38,098 nucleotides of DNA from Actinomadura hibisca NBRC 15177 (lineage in GTDB: Bacteria > Actinomycetota > Actinomycetes > Streptosporangiales > Streptosporangiaceae). The notes under the pieces were generated by a model. The model did not search any database. It worked only from the letters and a program-made list of their open reading frames with translations, and was not told the origin of the DNA. Below are positions 23,797-31,186 of this stretch, piece after piece; within the stretch, counting starts at the first letter, position 1; the number at the start of each line of letters is the position of its first letter. A program made the position numbers and the translations under genes. The stretch spans positions 1 to 38,098 of the forward strand of contig NZ_BCRO01000041.1 in NCBI RefSeq assembly GCF_001552635.1. Direction: 5' to 3'.

Positions 23797-24870
23797 GTGG
23801 CTGACCGCCCGATGAAGTTCTCGACCTTCCACCTGTTCCACCAGTTCGCGGGGCAGACCGCGCGGGAGGTGTACGACTACCAGATCGAGATCGCCGAACT
23901 CCTGGAGGAGCTCGGCTTCGACGGGATCTGGGTCGCCGAGCACCATTTCCGGGACTACGGGGTCGTCCCCAACATCTTCACCCTGCTGTCGCACCTGGCG
24001 GCCCGCACCGAGCGGCTGCGGCTCGGCACCGGCATCGTGGTGCTGCCGCTGCACAACCCCATCCACGTGGCCGAGGAGGCCGCGATGGTGGACCTGCTGT
24101 CGGGCGGCCGGCTGGAGATGGGCATCGGCCGGGGCTACCAGAGCGTGGAGTTCGAGAACTTCGGGCTCGACCTCGGCGAGGCCCGCGACCGGTTCAACGA
24201 GTGCCTGGACATCCTCCTCGGCCTGTGGACGCAGGACGACTTCGAGTTCAAGGGCCGCTTCCACGAGACCACCCACCCGCTGACGCTCATGCCGAAGCCG
24301 GTGCAGCGCCCGCACCCGCCGCTGCACGTGGCCGCCGTCAGCCCCGAGACCGTGGAGCTGTACGCCGCGCGCGGCCTGCCGATCCTGGCCGACCCGGCGG
24401 CGCCGTTCAAGAAGATCGCCAAGGCCGCGCGGACGTGGCACGAGACGGCCGCCGCCAACGGCGTGGACACCACCGGCGTGGAGCTGGTCGCCAGCCGCTC
24501 GGTGTACGTCGCGCCGACCGTCGAGCAGGCGCGCGAGGACCAGGCCCGCTTCGAGGCGGGCTTCGACCGGTCGCGGATCTTCAACGTGCAGAGCGCGCCG
24601 ATCGACCCCAGCACCGGCAAGGCCGCCAAGGGCTTCGAGTTCTACCAGGACCGCTACCTCAAGGGCGGCTCGGTGGACAACGAGTTCCGCTGGAACCAGC
24701 TGGAGGTCATCGGCGACCCCGAGCGCGTGATCTCCCAGATCAAGACCATCCAGGAGATGGGCTACAGCAACCTGATGTGCGACTTCGGCTCGACCCGCCC
24801 GATGCCGATCGAGGACATGAAGAAGGTCCTGAAGTTCTTCGCGGCCGAGGTCATGCCGGCCTTCCGCTGA
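23797..24870 (+). CDS. LLM-class flavin-dependent oxidoreductase (luciferase-like, F420 or FMN)
   Basis: A 357-residue TIM-barrel protein. KFSTFHLFHQF is the first strand. ELLEELGFDGIWVAEHHF, TERLRLGTGIVVLPLHNPIHVAEEAAMVDLLSGGRLEMGIGRGY (written in parts: LGTGIVVLPLHNP; DLLSGGRLEMGIGRGY) is the diagnostic LLM block. The C-terminus has NLMCDFGS and PIEDMKKVLKFFAAEVMP. Family members use F420H2 or FMNH2 for reductions or monooxygenation. GTG 23797 has AAGGAG eight bases upstream. The acyl-CoA ligase-like gene follows after 29 bp, so they form one operon. The KstR2-type site upstream suggests a steroid or fatty-acid role. Confidence 0.9.
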   Translation: MADRPMKFSTFHLFHQFAGQTAREVYDYQIEIAELLEELGFDGIWVAEHHFRDYGVVPNIFTLLSHLAARTERLRLGTGIVVLPLHNPIHVAEEAAMVDLLSGGRLEMGIGRGYQSVEFENFGLDLGEARDRFNECLDILLGLWTQDDFEFKGRFHETTHPLTLMPKPVQRPHPPLHVAAVSPETVELYAARGLPILADPAAPFKKIAKAARTWHETAAANGVDTTGVELVASRSVYVAPTVEQAREDQARFEAGFDRSRIFNVQSAPIDPSTGKAAKGFEFYQDRYLKGGSVDNEFRWNQLEVIGDPERVISQIKTIQEMGYSNLMCDFGSTRPMPIEDMKKVLKFFAAEVMPAFR

Positions 24871-24899
24871 CCCCCCACCCCTCAGGCACAGGAGGCGCG

Positions 24900-26402
24900 A
24901 TGTCCGTACACCGGCTCACTCTCGGGGACGTCCTGGCCGAGCACCGGCGCTCCCGGCCGCTCGGCACCGCCGTCGTGGACGGCGAGGTGCGGCTCACCTA
25001 CCCCGAGCTGGACGACCGGGTGAACCGCCTGGCGGCCGCGCTGGCGGCCGACGGGGTCGGGACCGGCGACCGGGTCCTGTGGCTCGGCCAGAACTCCTTC
25101 CGGGTGCTGGAGCTGCTGCTGGCCGCCGCGCGGCTCGGCGCGGTCTGCTGCCCGGCCAACTGGCGGCAGAGCGCGGACGAGCTGGCCTACGTCCTGGACG
25201 ACCTCACCCCCCGGGTCGTGGTCTGGGAGGAGTCGGAGGCGGTCGAGAAGGCGCGCGGGCAGGTGCCGCCGGACGCGCGCTGGGTGAAGTCCGGCACGGA
25301 GTACGAGGAGTACCTGACCGGCGACGCGCCCGAACCCGCCGTCGAGGTGGACGACGGCGCGCCGGTGCTCGCGCTGTACACCGCCGCGTTCGACGGCCGT
25401 CCCAACGCCGCGCTGCTCAGCCACGCCGCGCTGGTCGCGCACAACATGTCGCTGCTGCACATGCGGCAGATGGAGGACGGCTTCGCGTTCCTGGCGTGCG
25501 GGCCGATGTTCCACGTGGGCACGATGATGTTCACGCTGGCCACCTTCCAGATCGGCGGCAAGGTCGTGGTGACCCCGGCCTACGAGCCGAACGAGGTGTG
25601 CCGCCTGATCGAGGCCGAGCAGTGCACCCAGGCGTTCCTGTTCGGCCCGATGATCGACGGGCTGGTGGAGGCCAACTCCGGCGGCCGCCACGACCTGTCG
25701 TCGTTGCGCTTCGTCTCGCACTCCCCCGAGTGGGACGAGATGATCACTGTGGACGACAGCCCGTGGTGCGCCTCCAAGATGGGCGGCTACGGGCAGACCG
25801 AGGTCGGCGGGATGTTGACCTTCCTCGGCCTCGGCATGGGCGGCGCGGGCCACGCGGGCCGCCCGTCCCCGCTGGTGCACGTGCGGCTGCTGGACGCGGC
25901 CGGGGCGGAGGTTCCGGCGGGCGAGGTCGGCGAGATCTGCGCGCGCGGCCACAACCTGTTCTCCGGCTACTGGAACCGCCCCGAGCTGAACGCCGCCAAG
26001 GCCGCCGGGGGCTGGCACCACACCGGCGACCTCGGCCGCCGCGAGCCGGACGGCACCCTCACCTTCATCGGCCCGAAGCTGCGCATGATCAAGTCGGCCA
26101 ACGAGAACATCTACCCGGCCGAGGTGGAGCGCGCGCTGAAGAGCCACCCCGCCGTCGCGGACGCGGCGGTGATCGGCGTGCCCGACGAGCGGTTCGGCCA
26201 GTCGCCGAAGGCGGTCGTGGTGCTGAAGGACGGGCGGGACGCGACCGCCGAGCAGATCGTCGAGCACGTGCGCGGCGAGATCGCCTCGTACAAGAAGCCG
26301 CGCGAGGTCGTGTTCGTGGAGTCGATCCCGAAGAAGGGCTACACCCCCGACTACGACGCGCTGGACGAGGCGCACGGCGGCGGCGCCTACCCCGGCGCGT
26401 GA
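24900..26402 (+). CDS. ANL-superfamily acyl-CoA synthetase-like protein with degenerate P-loop
   Basis: A 500-residue adenylate-forming-enzyme fold, present from LTYPELDDRVNRLAAAL to the C-terminal lid. The A5-type GGYGQTEVGG, A7-type HHTGDLGRREPDG and A8-type LRMIKSANENIYPAEVERAL are clear. However, the ATP-binding P-loop (normally YTSGTTGxPK) is LYTAAFDGRPNAALLSH (about 159-175), and the C-terminal catalytic Lys motif (GK) is replaced by KKGYTPDYDAL. I have seen similar TAAF...RPN sequences in a FadD subgroup, so this may be a functional subfamily with altered adenylation, or a thioesterification-only or regulatory protein. GGAGG lies before ATG 24900. A strong hairpin ends the operon. Confidence 0.85.
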   Translation: MSVHRLTLGDVLAEHRRSRPLGTAVVDGEVRLTYPELDDRVNRLAAALAADGVGTGDRVLWLGQNSFRVLELLLAAARLGAVCCPANWRQSADELAYVLDDLTPRVVVWEESEAVEKARGQVPPDARWVKSGTEYEEYLTGDAPEPAVEVDDGAPVLALYTAAFDGRPNAALLSHAALVAHNMSLLHMRQMEDGFAFLACGPMFHVGTMMFTLATFQIGGKVVVTPAYEPNEVCRLIEAEQCTQAFLFGPMIDGLVEANSGGRHDLSSLRFVSHSPEWDEMITVDDSPWCASKMGGYGQTEVGGMLTFLGLGMGGAGHAGRPSPLVHVRLLDAAGAEVPAGEVGEICARGHNLFSGYWNRPELNAAKAAGGWHHTGDLGRREPDGTLTFIGPKLRMIKSANENIYPAEVERALKSHPAVADAAVIGVPDERFGQSPKAVVVLKDGRDATAEQIVEHVRGEIASYKKPREVVFVESIPKKGYTPDYDALDEAHGGGAYPGA

Positions 26403-26407
26403 GCGGC

Positions 26408-26441
26408 GCGCGGGACCACGGATGCGGCCGTGGTCCCGCGC
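26408..26441. terminator. Bidirectional terminator between convergent genes
   Basis: GCGCGGGACCACGG (26408-26421) pairs perfectly with CCGTGGTCCCGCGC (26428-26441) around ATGCGG, followed by CTCTCTC. It lies between the ligase-like gene and the convergent cyclase gene. Confidence 0.8.
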
Positions 26442-26446
26442 CTCTC

Positions 26447-27358
26447 TCAGAGGACGGCCAGGGGGTTGATCGGGCTGGCGGTGCCGCCCTCGATCCGCAG
26501 GGGCGCGGCCACGAACAGGAAGTCGGTGCGTCCGGTCGCGGCCAGCTCCTCCAGCCAGAGCATCTCCGCCAGATGGATGCCGTGCCGCCACAGCAGGATC
26601 ATGTGGAGGTCGTCGGCGAGGCCCTCGTCGGCGAGCTGGTGCTCGTTGAGGCCGCCGATCGCGGCGTTGTCGCTGGCCACCATGCACACGTCGCGTTCGG
26701 CGAGCCAGCGCCCGGCATCGGCGTCCAGGCCGGGCTGGCCTGCCCAGTAGGCGTCGGGGCCGTCCTGCCAGACCAGCGGCCAGCCCGTCCGGACGACGGC
26801 GACGTCACCGGGGCGCAGTTCCACATCGGCGGCCTCCAGGTCTTCGGGGCTGATCCGGTCTCCTGCTTCCAGGTGGGGCACGCCGCGCAGTGCGGGCACG
26901 TCGAACAGCACGCCGCGCGCGACGACCGGGCCCGCCTTGTCGATCCCGCAACGTCCGGCCCCGTAGGAGCGCACGCGTCCGGCCGGGTGGCCGTTGTACA
27001 GCTCGTCGCCCGACCACATGTGGCACAGCGCGTCCATGTGGGTCGTGGTGCCGTGCGGGGTGACCACCAGGGCGTCGTCGGCCATCTTCAGGCCCGCGCC
27101 GATCGCCCGCGTCCCGGCCGCGTAGTCGCCGCCGTCCACCGACATGAAGTGTTGCGGCAGCGGCCGTCCCCTCAGGTGCGGGACGGTCGTCGGGGCGGGC
27201 GAGGACGTCGCGCCCCGGATGGGCAGCGACAGGCTGAGCGCCCGGCCCTCCCGCACGCATCCGGCCGCTGCGACGACGGTCTCGGGCGTGAGCAGGTTGA
27301 GGGCCCCGCGCTCGTCGGCGGCACCCCAGCGACCCCAGTTGTTGGACTCTTCGAGCAT
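26447..27358 (-). CDS. Cyclase/kynurenine-formamidase-like metal-dependent hydrolase
   Basis: A 303-residue protein of the 'cyclase' superfamily (Pfam Cyclase). NNWGRWGAADERGALNLLT at the N-terminus and PHGTTTHMDALCHMW (His102, His107, Asp109, His113) give the family's metal-binding H-G-T-x-x-H-x-D...H motif. Members hydrolyse N-formylkynurenine, aryl amides or cyclic esters; the ~300-residue type in actinobacteria is mostly uncharacterised. ATG 27358 precedes the conserved start; GGAAGG lies 13 bases upstream. Only 35 bp separate it from the divergent serine esterase at 27394, so the two promoters must overlap. A lactone- or amide-opening role in the catabolic block is possible. Confidence 0.85.
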   Translation of the reverse strand: MLEESNNWGRWGAADERGALNLLTPETVVAAAGCVREGRALSLSLPIRGATSSPAPTTVPHLRGRPLPQHFMSVDGGDYAAGTRAIGAGLKMADDALVVTPHGTTTHMDALCHMWSGDELYNGHPAGRVRSYGAGRCGIDKAGPVVARGVLFDVPALRGVPHLEAGDRISPEDLEAADVELRPGDVAVVRTGWPLVWQDGPDAYWAGQPGLDADAGRWLAERDVCMVASDNAAIGGLNEHQLADEGLADDLHMILLWRHGIHLAEMLWLEELAATGRTDFLFVAAPLRIEGGTASPINPLAVL

Positions 27359-27393
27359 GATTCGGTTCAGACCTTCCGGTGAAAGGACCGCAT

Positions 27394-28569
27394 ATGAGTG
27401 ATTTGGTACAAGGTTTCTGCGACCCCGCGTTCACGGCCGTCCGCGAGGTGTTCGAGCGGAACTTCGCCGAGGGGCGCGAGTTCGGCGCGGCCATCGCGGT
27501 GTACGCCGGGGACCGCAAGGTCGTGGACCTGTGGGGCGGGGTGGCCGACCGCCGTACCGGCCGCGAGTGGCGGGCCGACACGCCCTGTTTCGGGTTCTCC
27601 TGCACCAAGGCGGTGACGGCGACGGCGGCGCTCTTGCTGGCCGAACGCGGCGTCGTCGACCTGGACGGCCCGGTGACGGCGTGGTGGCCGGAGTTCGGCG
27701 CCAACGGCAAGGAGGGCGCGACCGCCGCCCACCTGCTGTCCCACCAGGTAGGTCTGCCCGCTTTCGCCCGCCCCGTGACCGCCGAGGAGGCCGCCGACAC
27801 CGCCGCCCGCGCCGACGAGCTGGCGGCCCAGGCCCCCGAATGGGAACCGGGCACCGCGCACGGCTACCACGCGCTGACCTACGGCTGGCTGGCCGGGGAG
27901 ATCGTCCGCCGCAACGCCGGGGTGCCGGTGGGCGAGTTCGTCGCGCGCGAGTTCACCGGTGACCTGGACCTGTGGATCGGCGCCCCCGACGACGTCATCG
28001 AGCGGGCCGCCAAGCTGGCCGCCAGCAGGGAGAACCACAACGAGACCGGACCGGACGTCCCGCAGGCGGTGGACGACGACGCCCTCGGCCGCCTCGCCAA
28101 CGCCTACCTCGACGCGGCCAGCCCGATGAACCGCTCCCTCAACAACCCCAAGCCGGGCAAGGGCGGCTTCAACAACCCCGTGGTGCTGCGCGCGGGCTGG
28201 CCGTCCGCCGGGATGATCGCGACGGCCCCCGCGTTCGCCGCCTTCTACCGCGACCTGATCGCGGGCCACATCATCGCCCCGGAGACGTTGCGCGAGGCGA
28301 CGCGCGCGCACGCGAGCGGCCCCGACCGCACGCTGGAGGTCGACACCGCCTTCGGCCTGGGCTTCATGCTCCCGGCGATGACGTTCTTCACCCCCGAGCC
28401 GGGCCGCGCGAGCGCGTTCGGCCACACCGGCGCGGGCGGCTCCCTCGGCTTCGCCGACCCGGCGGCGGACCTGGCGCTGGCCTACCTGCCCAACCGGATG
28501 GGCGACCAGCTGTCGGGCGACCTGCGCGCCTACCGCCTGGTCGAGGCCGCCTACACGTCCCTCGCCTGA
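27394..28569 (+). CDS. Serine beta-lactamase-fold esterase/hydrolase
   Basis: A 391-residue class C beta-lactamase/EstB-type protein without a signal peptide, so cytosolic and more likely an esterase than a resistance enzyme. The SxxK motif is SCTK (Ser69, Lys72). The Tyr motif appears as GYHALTYGWLAGEI (Tyr159), and the third box is GHTGAGGS, replacing the KTG box with HTG as usual for esterases. ATG 27394 has AAAGGA upstream; GTG 27379 is in frame but lies before that ribosome site. It is divergent from the cyclase gene and converges on the SDR gene, with only two bases between the stop codons. The substrate is unknown; ester or lactone hydrolysis fits the neighbourhood. Confidence 0.88.
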   Translation: MSDLVQGFCDPAFTAVREVFERNFAEGREFGAAIAVYAGDRKVVDLWGGVADRRTGREWRADTPCFGFSCTKAVTATAALLLAERGVVDLDGPVTAWWPEFGANGKEGATAAHLLSHQVGLPAFARPVTAEEAADTAARADELAAQAPEWEPGTAHGYHALTYGWLAGEIVRRNAGVPVGEFVAREFTGDLDLWIGAPDDVIERAAKLAASRENHNETGPDVPQAVDDDALGRLANAYLDAASPMNRSLNNPKPGKGGFNNPVVLRAGWPSAGMIATAPAFAAFYRDLIAGHIIAPETLREATRAHASGPDRTLEVDTAFGLGFMLPAMTFFTPEPGRASAFGHTGAGGSLGFADPAADLALAYLPNRMGDQLSGDLRAYRLVEAAYTSLA

Positions 28570-28571
28570 CC

Positions 28572-29297
28572 TCAATGCATCGTGATCCCGCCGCTGACCG
28601 ACACCGTCTGGCCGGTGATGTACCCGGCGCGGTCGGTGCACAGGAAGGCGACCAGGCCCGCGACGTCGTCCGGGCGGCCGATGCGGCGCAGCGGGATCTG
28701 CCTGGCGAGCTTGTCGAGCAGGCCCGGGTGCCGCTCGGCGACCGCCTGGACCATCGGGGTGTCGGTCGGGCCGGGGCACACCACGTTGCTGGTGACCCCG
28801 CCCCGGGCGGCCTCCCGGGCCAGGGTCTTGGCCAGGCCGAACAGACCCGCCTTGGTGGCGGCGTAGGCGCCCTCGCCGCCCGATCCGGCGCGGGCGCCGT
28901 CGGAGGAGACGAAGACCAGGCGGCCCCAGCCGCGGTCGGTCATGCCGGGCAGCAGGGCCCTGGTGAGCTGCATCGGGGCGCGCAGGTTGATCTTCCACAT
29001 CAGGTCCCAGTGCGCCGGGTCGCTGGTGGTGAACGGCTCCACGACGCTGACCCCGGCGTTGTGCACCAGGACGTCCGCGGGCCCGGCCTCGGCGGTGAAG
29101 CGGTCGATGTCGGCGGGGTCGGCGAGGTCCACGCGGTGCGCGACGCCGCCGACCTCCCCCGCCAGCTTCTCGGCGGCGGGCAGGTCCAGGTCGGCGACGA
29201 CGACCCGCGCGCCCAGCGACGCCAGGTCGGCGCAGATCGCGCGGCCGATGCCGCCCGCGCCCCCGGTGACCAGGGCGGTGCGGCCGGTCAGGCTCAT
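28572..29297 (-). CDS. Short-chain dehydrogenase/reductase
   Basis: A 241-residue classical SDR. TGGAGGIG (11-18) is the NAD(P) loop, VADLDLP (34-40) has Asp after the second strand and so favours NAD(H), NAG is at 80-82, and the catalytic set is Ser131/132, Tyr145 and Lys149 (YAATK). The C-terminus VSVSGGITMH is typical of FabG-like enzymes. It could oxidise a hydroxyacyl-CoA or sterol hydroxyl. ATG 29297 overlaps the stop of the upstream isochorismatase-like gene by ATGA; ATG 29306 is an alternative start. The two genes form one operon, and a KstR2-type site lies 17 bp before its first codon. Confidence 0.9.
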   Translation of the reverse strand: MSLTGRTALVTGGAGGIGRAICADLASLGARVVVADLDLPAAEKLAGEVGGVAHRVDLADPADIDRFTAEAGPADVLVHNAGVSVVEPFTTSDPAHWDLMWKINLRAPMQLTRALLPGMTDRGWGRLVFVSSDGARAGSGGEGAYAATKAGLFGLAKTLAREAARGGVTSNVVCPGPTDTPMVQAVAERHPGLLDKLARQIPLRRIGRPDDVAGLVAFLCTDRAGYITGQTVSVSGGITMH

Positions 29298-29917
29298 CCC
29301 GTCCATATGCGGACGACCTCCTCGGTGGTGGCGCGGGCGGCGAGCAGGCTGACGGTGTTGGCGAGCACGGCGTCGCCGTACTCGGCGGGCGTCCCGGCGA
29401 CGGCGTCGGCCAGCACGACCACGCGGTAGCCGAGGGCGACCGCCTCCGAGCACAGGCCCGGGATGCCGAGGTTGAGCGACAGGCCCGCCGCCACGACGGT
29501 GCGCACGCCCATCGACCGCAACGTCTGGTCCAGGGAGGTGCCGGTGAACGGCGTGAAGCCGTGGTAGCGGCGCGACTCCAGGTCGGCGGGGTCGGCCAGC
29601 TCGGGCAGGACCTCGATCGCGCCGGTGCCCTCCAGCATGTGCGCGGGGTCCTTGAGCAGGCCCTTGAGGAAGGGGGTGTTGTCGGTGTGGCTCCCTCTGC
29701 GGTCGGCGCGGAAGGCGGCCGTGCACTGCACGACGGGCACTCCGGCCGCGCGGGCGGCGGTCGCGGCGCGGGCCGCGGCGCGCGTCACGCCGCGCTCGGC
29801 GCAGGTCTTCACCAGGTCGGGGAACTTGGCCAGGTCGCCGGCCACACCGCGCTGCATCTCCATCACCAGCAGCGCGGTGTGCCGGGGGGCCGCCAGGTCG
29901 GCGAGATCTATCGGCAC
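29294..29917 (-). CDS. Isochorismatase-fold protein lacking the catalytic Cys
   Basis: A 207-residue protein of the isochorismatase-like/cysteine-hydrolase fold (HTALLVMEMQRG start; FTPFTGTSLDQTLRSMGVRTVVAAG in the middle). All three expected catalytic positions look altered: the early Asp is Glu20 (VMEMQ), the Lys before the TPF strand is not present (RRYHGF), and in the GVxTxxCV position it reads GLSLNLGI, placing Gly151 where the nucleophilic Cys should be; a Cys occurs five residues later (Cys156). It may be a non-catalytic or differently catalytic subfamily. GTG 29917 has no obvious ribosome site, and TAGGTC (29938-29933) could be its -10, giving a very short leader. Confidence 0.8.
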   Translation of the reverse strand: MPIDLADLAAPRHTALLVMEMQRGVAGDLAKFPDLVKTCAERGVTRAAARAATAARAAGVPVVQCTAAFRADRRGSHTDNTPFLKGLLKDPAHMLEGTGAIEVLPELADPADLESRRYHGFTPFTGTSLDQTLRSMGVRTVVAAGLSLNLGIPGLCSEAVALGYRVVVLADAVAGTPAEYGDAVLANTVSLLAARATTEEVVRIWTG

Positions 29918-29933
29918 GGGCCCACGATAGATG

Positions 29934-29947
29934 ACCTAGCACTTGCT
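29934..29947. promoter_or_regulatory. KstR2-type operator in the isochorismatase/endonuclease V gap
   Basis: ACCTAGCACTTGCT fits the KstR2 operator at nine of ten positions. It begins 17 bp upstream of the isochorismatase-like start on the minus strand and is 53 bp from the endonuclease V start on the plus strand. It overlaps the likely -10 of the minus-strand gene. Confidence 0.55.
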
Positions 29948-30000
29948 TGGGTAGCGACACGGTGCACGGACGGTCGCCGCCGGGCGATAACGTGCGGTTC

Positions 30001-30690
30001 ATGGAGGTACGCGACCTGCACGAGTGGCCCGCGACGATCGCGGAGGCCGAGGCCGTCCAGGACCGGCTGCGGCCGCTGCTCGACCTGGCCGGGCCCGGCC
30101 CGCAGGAGCCGCGCACCGTCGCGGGGCTGGACGTGTCGTACGCCGGGGACGGCGGCGGCGCGGGCGCGCGGCTCGCGGCGGCCGTGGTGGTGCTCGACGT
30201 CGCGACGCTGGAGGTCGTCGAGGAGTCGGTGGTGACGGGGACGGCCGCGTTCCCCTACGTGCCGGGCCTGTTCGCCTTCCGGGAGCTGCCCGCGCTGATG
30301 GAGGCGCTGCGCGGCCTCACCACCACCCCTGACCTGCTGGTCTGCGACGGTTACGGGGTGGCGCATCCGCGCCGGTTCGGGCTGGCGTGCCATCTGGGAG
30401 TACTGACGGGCCTGCCGACGCTGGGCGTGGGCAAGACCGCGTTCGTCGGCGAGCACGAGCCGCCCGGCGAGCGGCGCGGCGACTCCAGCCCCCTGATCGA
30501 CGGCGGCGAGGTCGTCGGCCGGGCGCTGCGGACGCGCGACGGCGTCAAGCCGGTGTTCGTGTCGGCCGGGCACCGCGTCGACCTCGCCACCGCCTGCCGC
30601 CACGTCCTGGCGCTGGCCCCCGAGTACCGGCTGCCGGAGACGACGCGGCGCGCGGACCGGCTGTCGCGCGACGCGCTCGCCCGCCCCTAG
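30001..30690 (+). CDS. nfi: Endonuclease V (deoxyinosine 3' endonuclease)
   Basis: A 229-residue DNA-repair enzyme that nicks DNA one base 3' of deoxyinosine. All hallmark segments are present: VAGLDVSY (Asp44), YVPGLFAFRELP (Glu95), LLVCDGYGVAHPRRFGLACHLGV (Asp116) and LPTLGVGKTAF (Lys145); Asp44, Glu95 and Asp116 form the metal site. The length is typical. ATG 30001 directly follows GATAAC (29986-29991), a possible -10, so the mRNA may be leaderless. It is transcribed divergently from the isochorismatase-like gene and is out of place functionally among catabolic genes; it probably has its own promoter. Confidence 0.93.
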   Translation: MEVRDLHEWPATIAEAEAVQDRLRPLLDLAGPGPQEPRTVAGLDVSYAGDGGGAGARLAAAVVVLDVATLEVVEESVVTGTAAFPYVPGLFAFRELPALMEALRGLTTTPDLLVCDGYGVAHPRRFGLACHLGVLTGLPTLGVGKTAFVGEHEPPGERRGDSSPLIDGGEVVGRALRTRDGVKPVFVSAGHRVDLATACRHVLALAPEYRLPETTRRADRLSRDALARP

Positions 30691-30723
30691 CGAAGAGCAC
30701 GCCATACACCCCAAAAGGGACTC

Positions 30724-30754
30724 TTGTCCGCCAACCAAGCGTGCGCTAGGTTGG
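30724..30754 (+). promoter_or_regulatory. Promoter with embedded 24-bp near-palindrome before the DUF35 operon
   Basis: TTGTCC (30724-30729), 17 bp, TAGGTT (30747-30752) form a good promoter ending eight bases before ATG 30761, implying a leaderless transcript. CCAACC(A)AGCG (30731-30741) and CGCT(A)GGTTGG (30744-30754) form a near-perfect inverted repeat with one mismatched pair and a TG centre. The core CCAAGCGTGCGCTAGG shares the CCAAGCGnGCGCTnGG layout of the 23699 site. Confidence 0.65.
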
Positions 30755-30760
30755 CTCGCG

Positions 30761-31186
30761 ATGGACCAGCCGCGTTCCGCACCCGCCTCCGCACCGGTGC
30801 CAGCCCCACGCCCCAGCCCCCTCACGGCCCCCTACTGGGACGCCTGCCGGCGCGGCGAACTCGCAGTTCAGCGGTGCTCCGGATGCGGCCGGCACGTGCA
30901 CTTCCCCGAACCCTCCTGCCCGTACTGCGGTAGCACCGACCTGCCGTACACGGCGGTCTCCGGGCACGGTGTGGTGCACACCTTCAGCGTCGTGCACCGC
31001 ACCTTCCTGCCCGGCTTCGAGCCGCCCTACGTCGTCGCCTGGATCGACCTCCCCGAGGGCGCCCGGGTCTTCGGCGACGTGACCGGCTGCCCGCCCGAGG
31101 ACGTCCGGATCGGGATGCCCGTGCGGGTGCACTTCACCGACCTCGACGGCTTCGGCCCGCTGCCCCACTGGAGGCCCGCACCATGA
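30761..31186 (+). CDS. DUF35 OB-fold protein with rubredoxin-like zinc ribbon
   Basis: A 141-residue two-domain protein. After a Pro/Ala-rich tail, YWDACRRGELAVQRCSGCGR provides the N-terminal helix and first zinc knuckle; Cys39, Cys42, Cys53 and Cys56 make a CxxC-CxxC ribbon. The OB-fold follows from about residue 64 (GHGVVHTFSVVHR, PYVVAWIDLPEG, GMPVRVHFTD). DUF35 proteins bind acyl-CoA and partner thiolase-fold enzymes: in steroid degradation the DUF35 part of ChsH2 forms the aldolase complex with Ltp2. The likely partner here is the Ltp-type protein at 16321-17469, 13 kb away. It overlaps the VOC gene by ATGA. Confidence 0.9.
   Translation: MDQPRSAPASAPVPAPRPSPLTAPYWDACRRGELAVQRCSGCGRHVHFPEPSCPYCGSTDLPYTAVSGHGVVHTFSVVHRTFLPGFEPPYVVAWIDLPEGARVFGDVTGCPPEDVRIGMPVRVHFTDLDGFGPLPHWRPAP

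Noticed and set aside
27394..28569. Beta-lactam resistance enzyme
   Set aside because: No signal peptide, and the third box is HTG rather than KTG; an esterase fits better.
28572..30116. 514-residue version of the SDR
   Set aside because: The upstream extension is the isochorismatase-like gene out of frame; the SDR fold starts at 29297.
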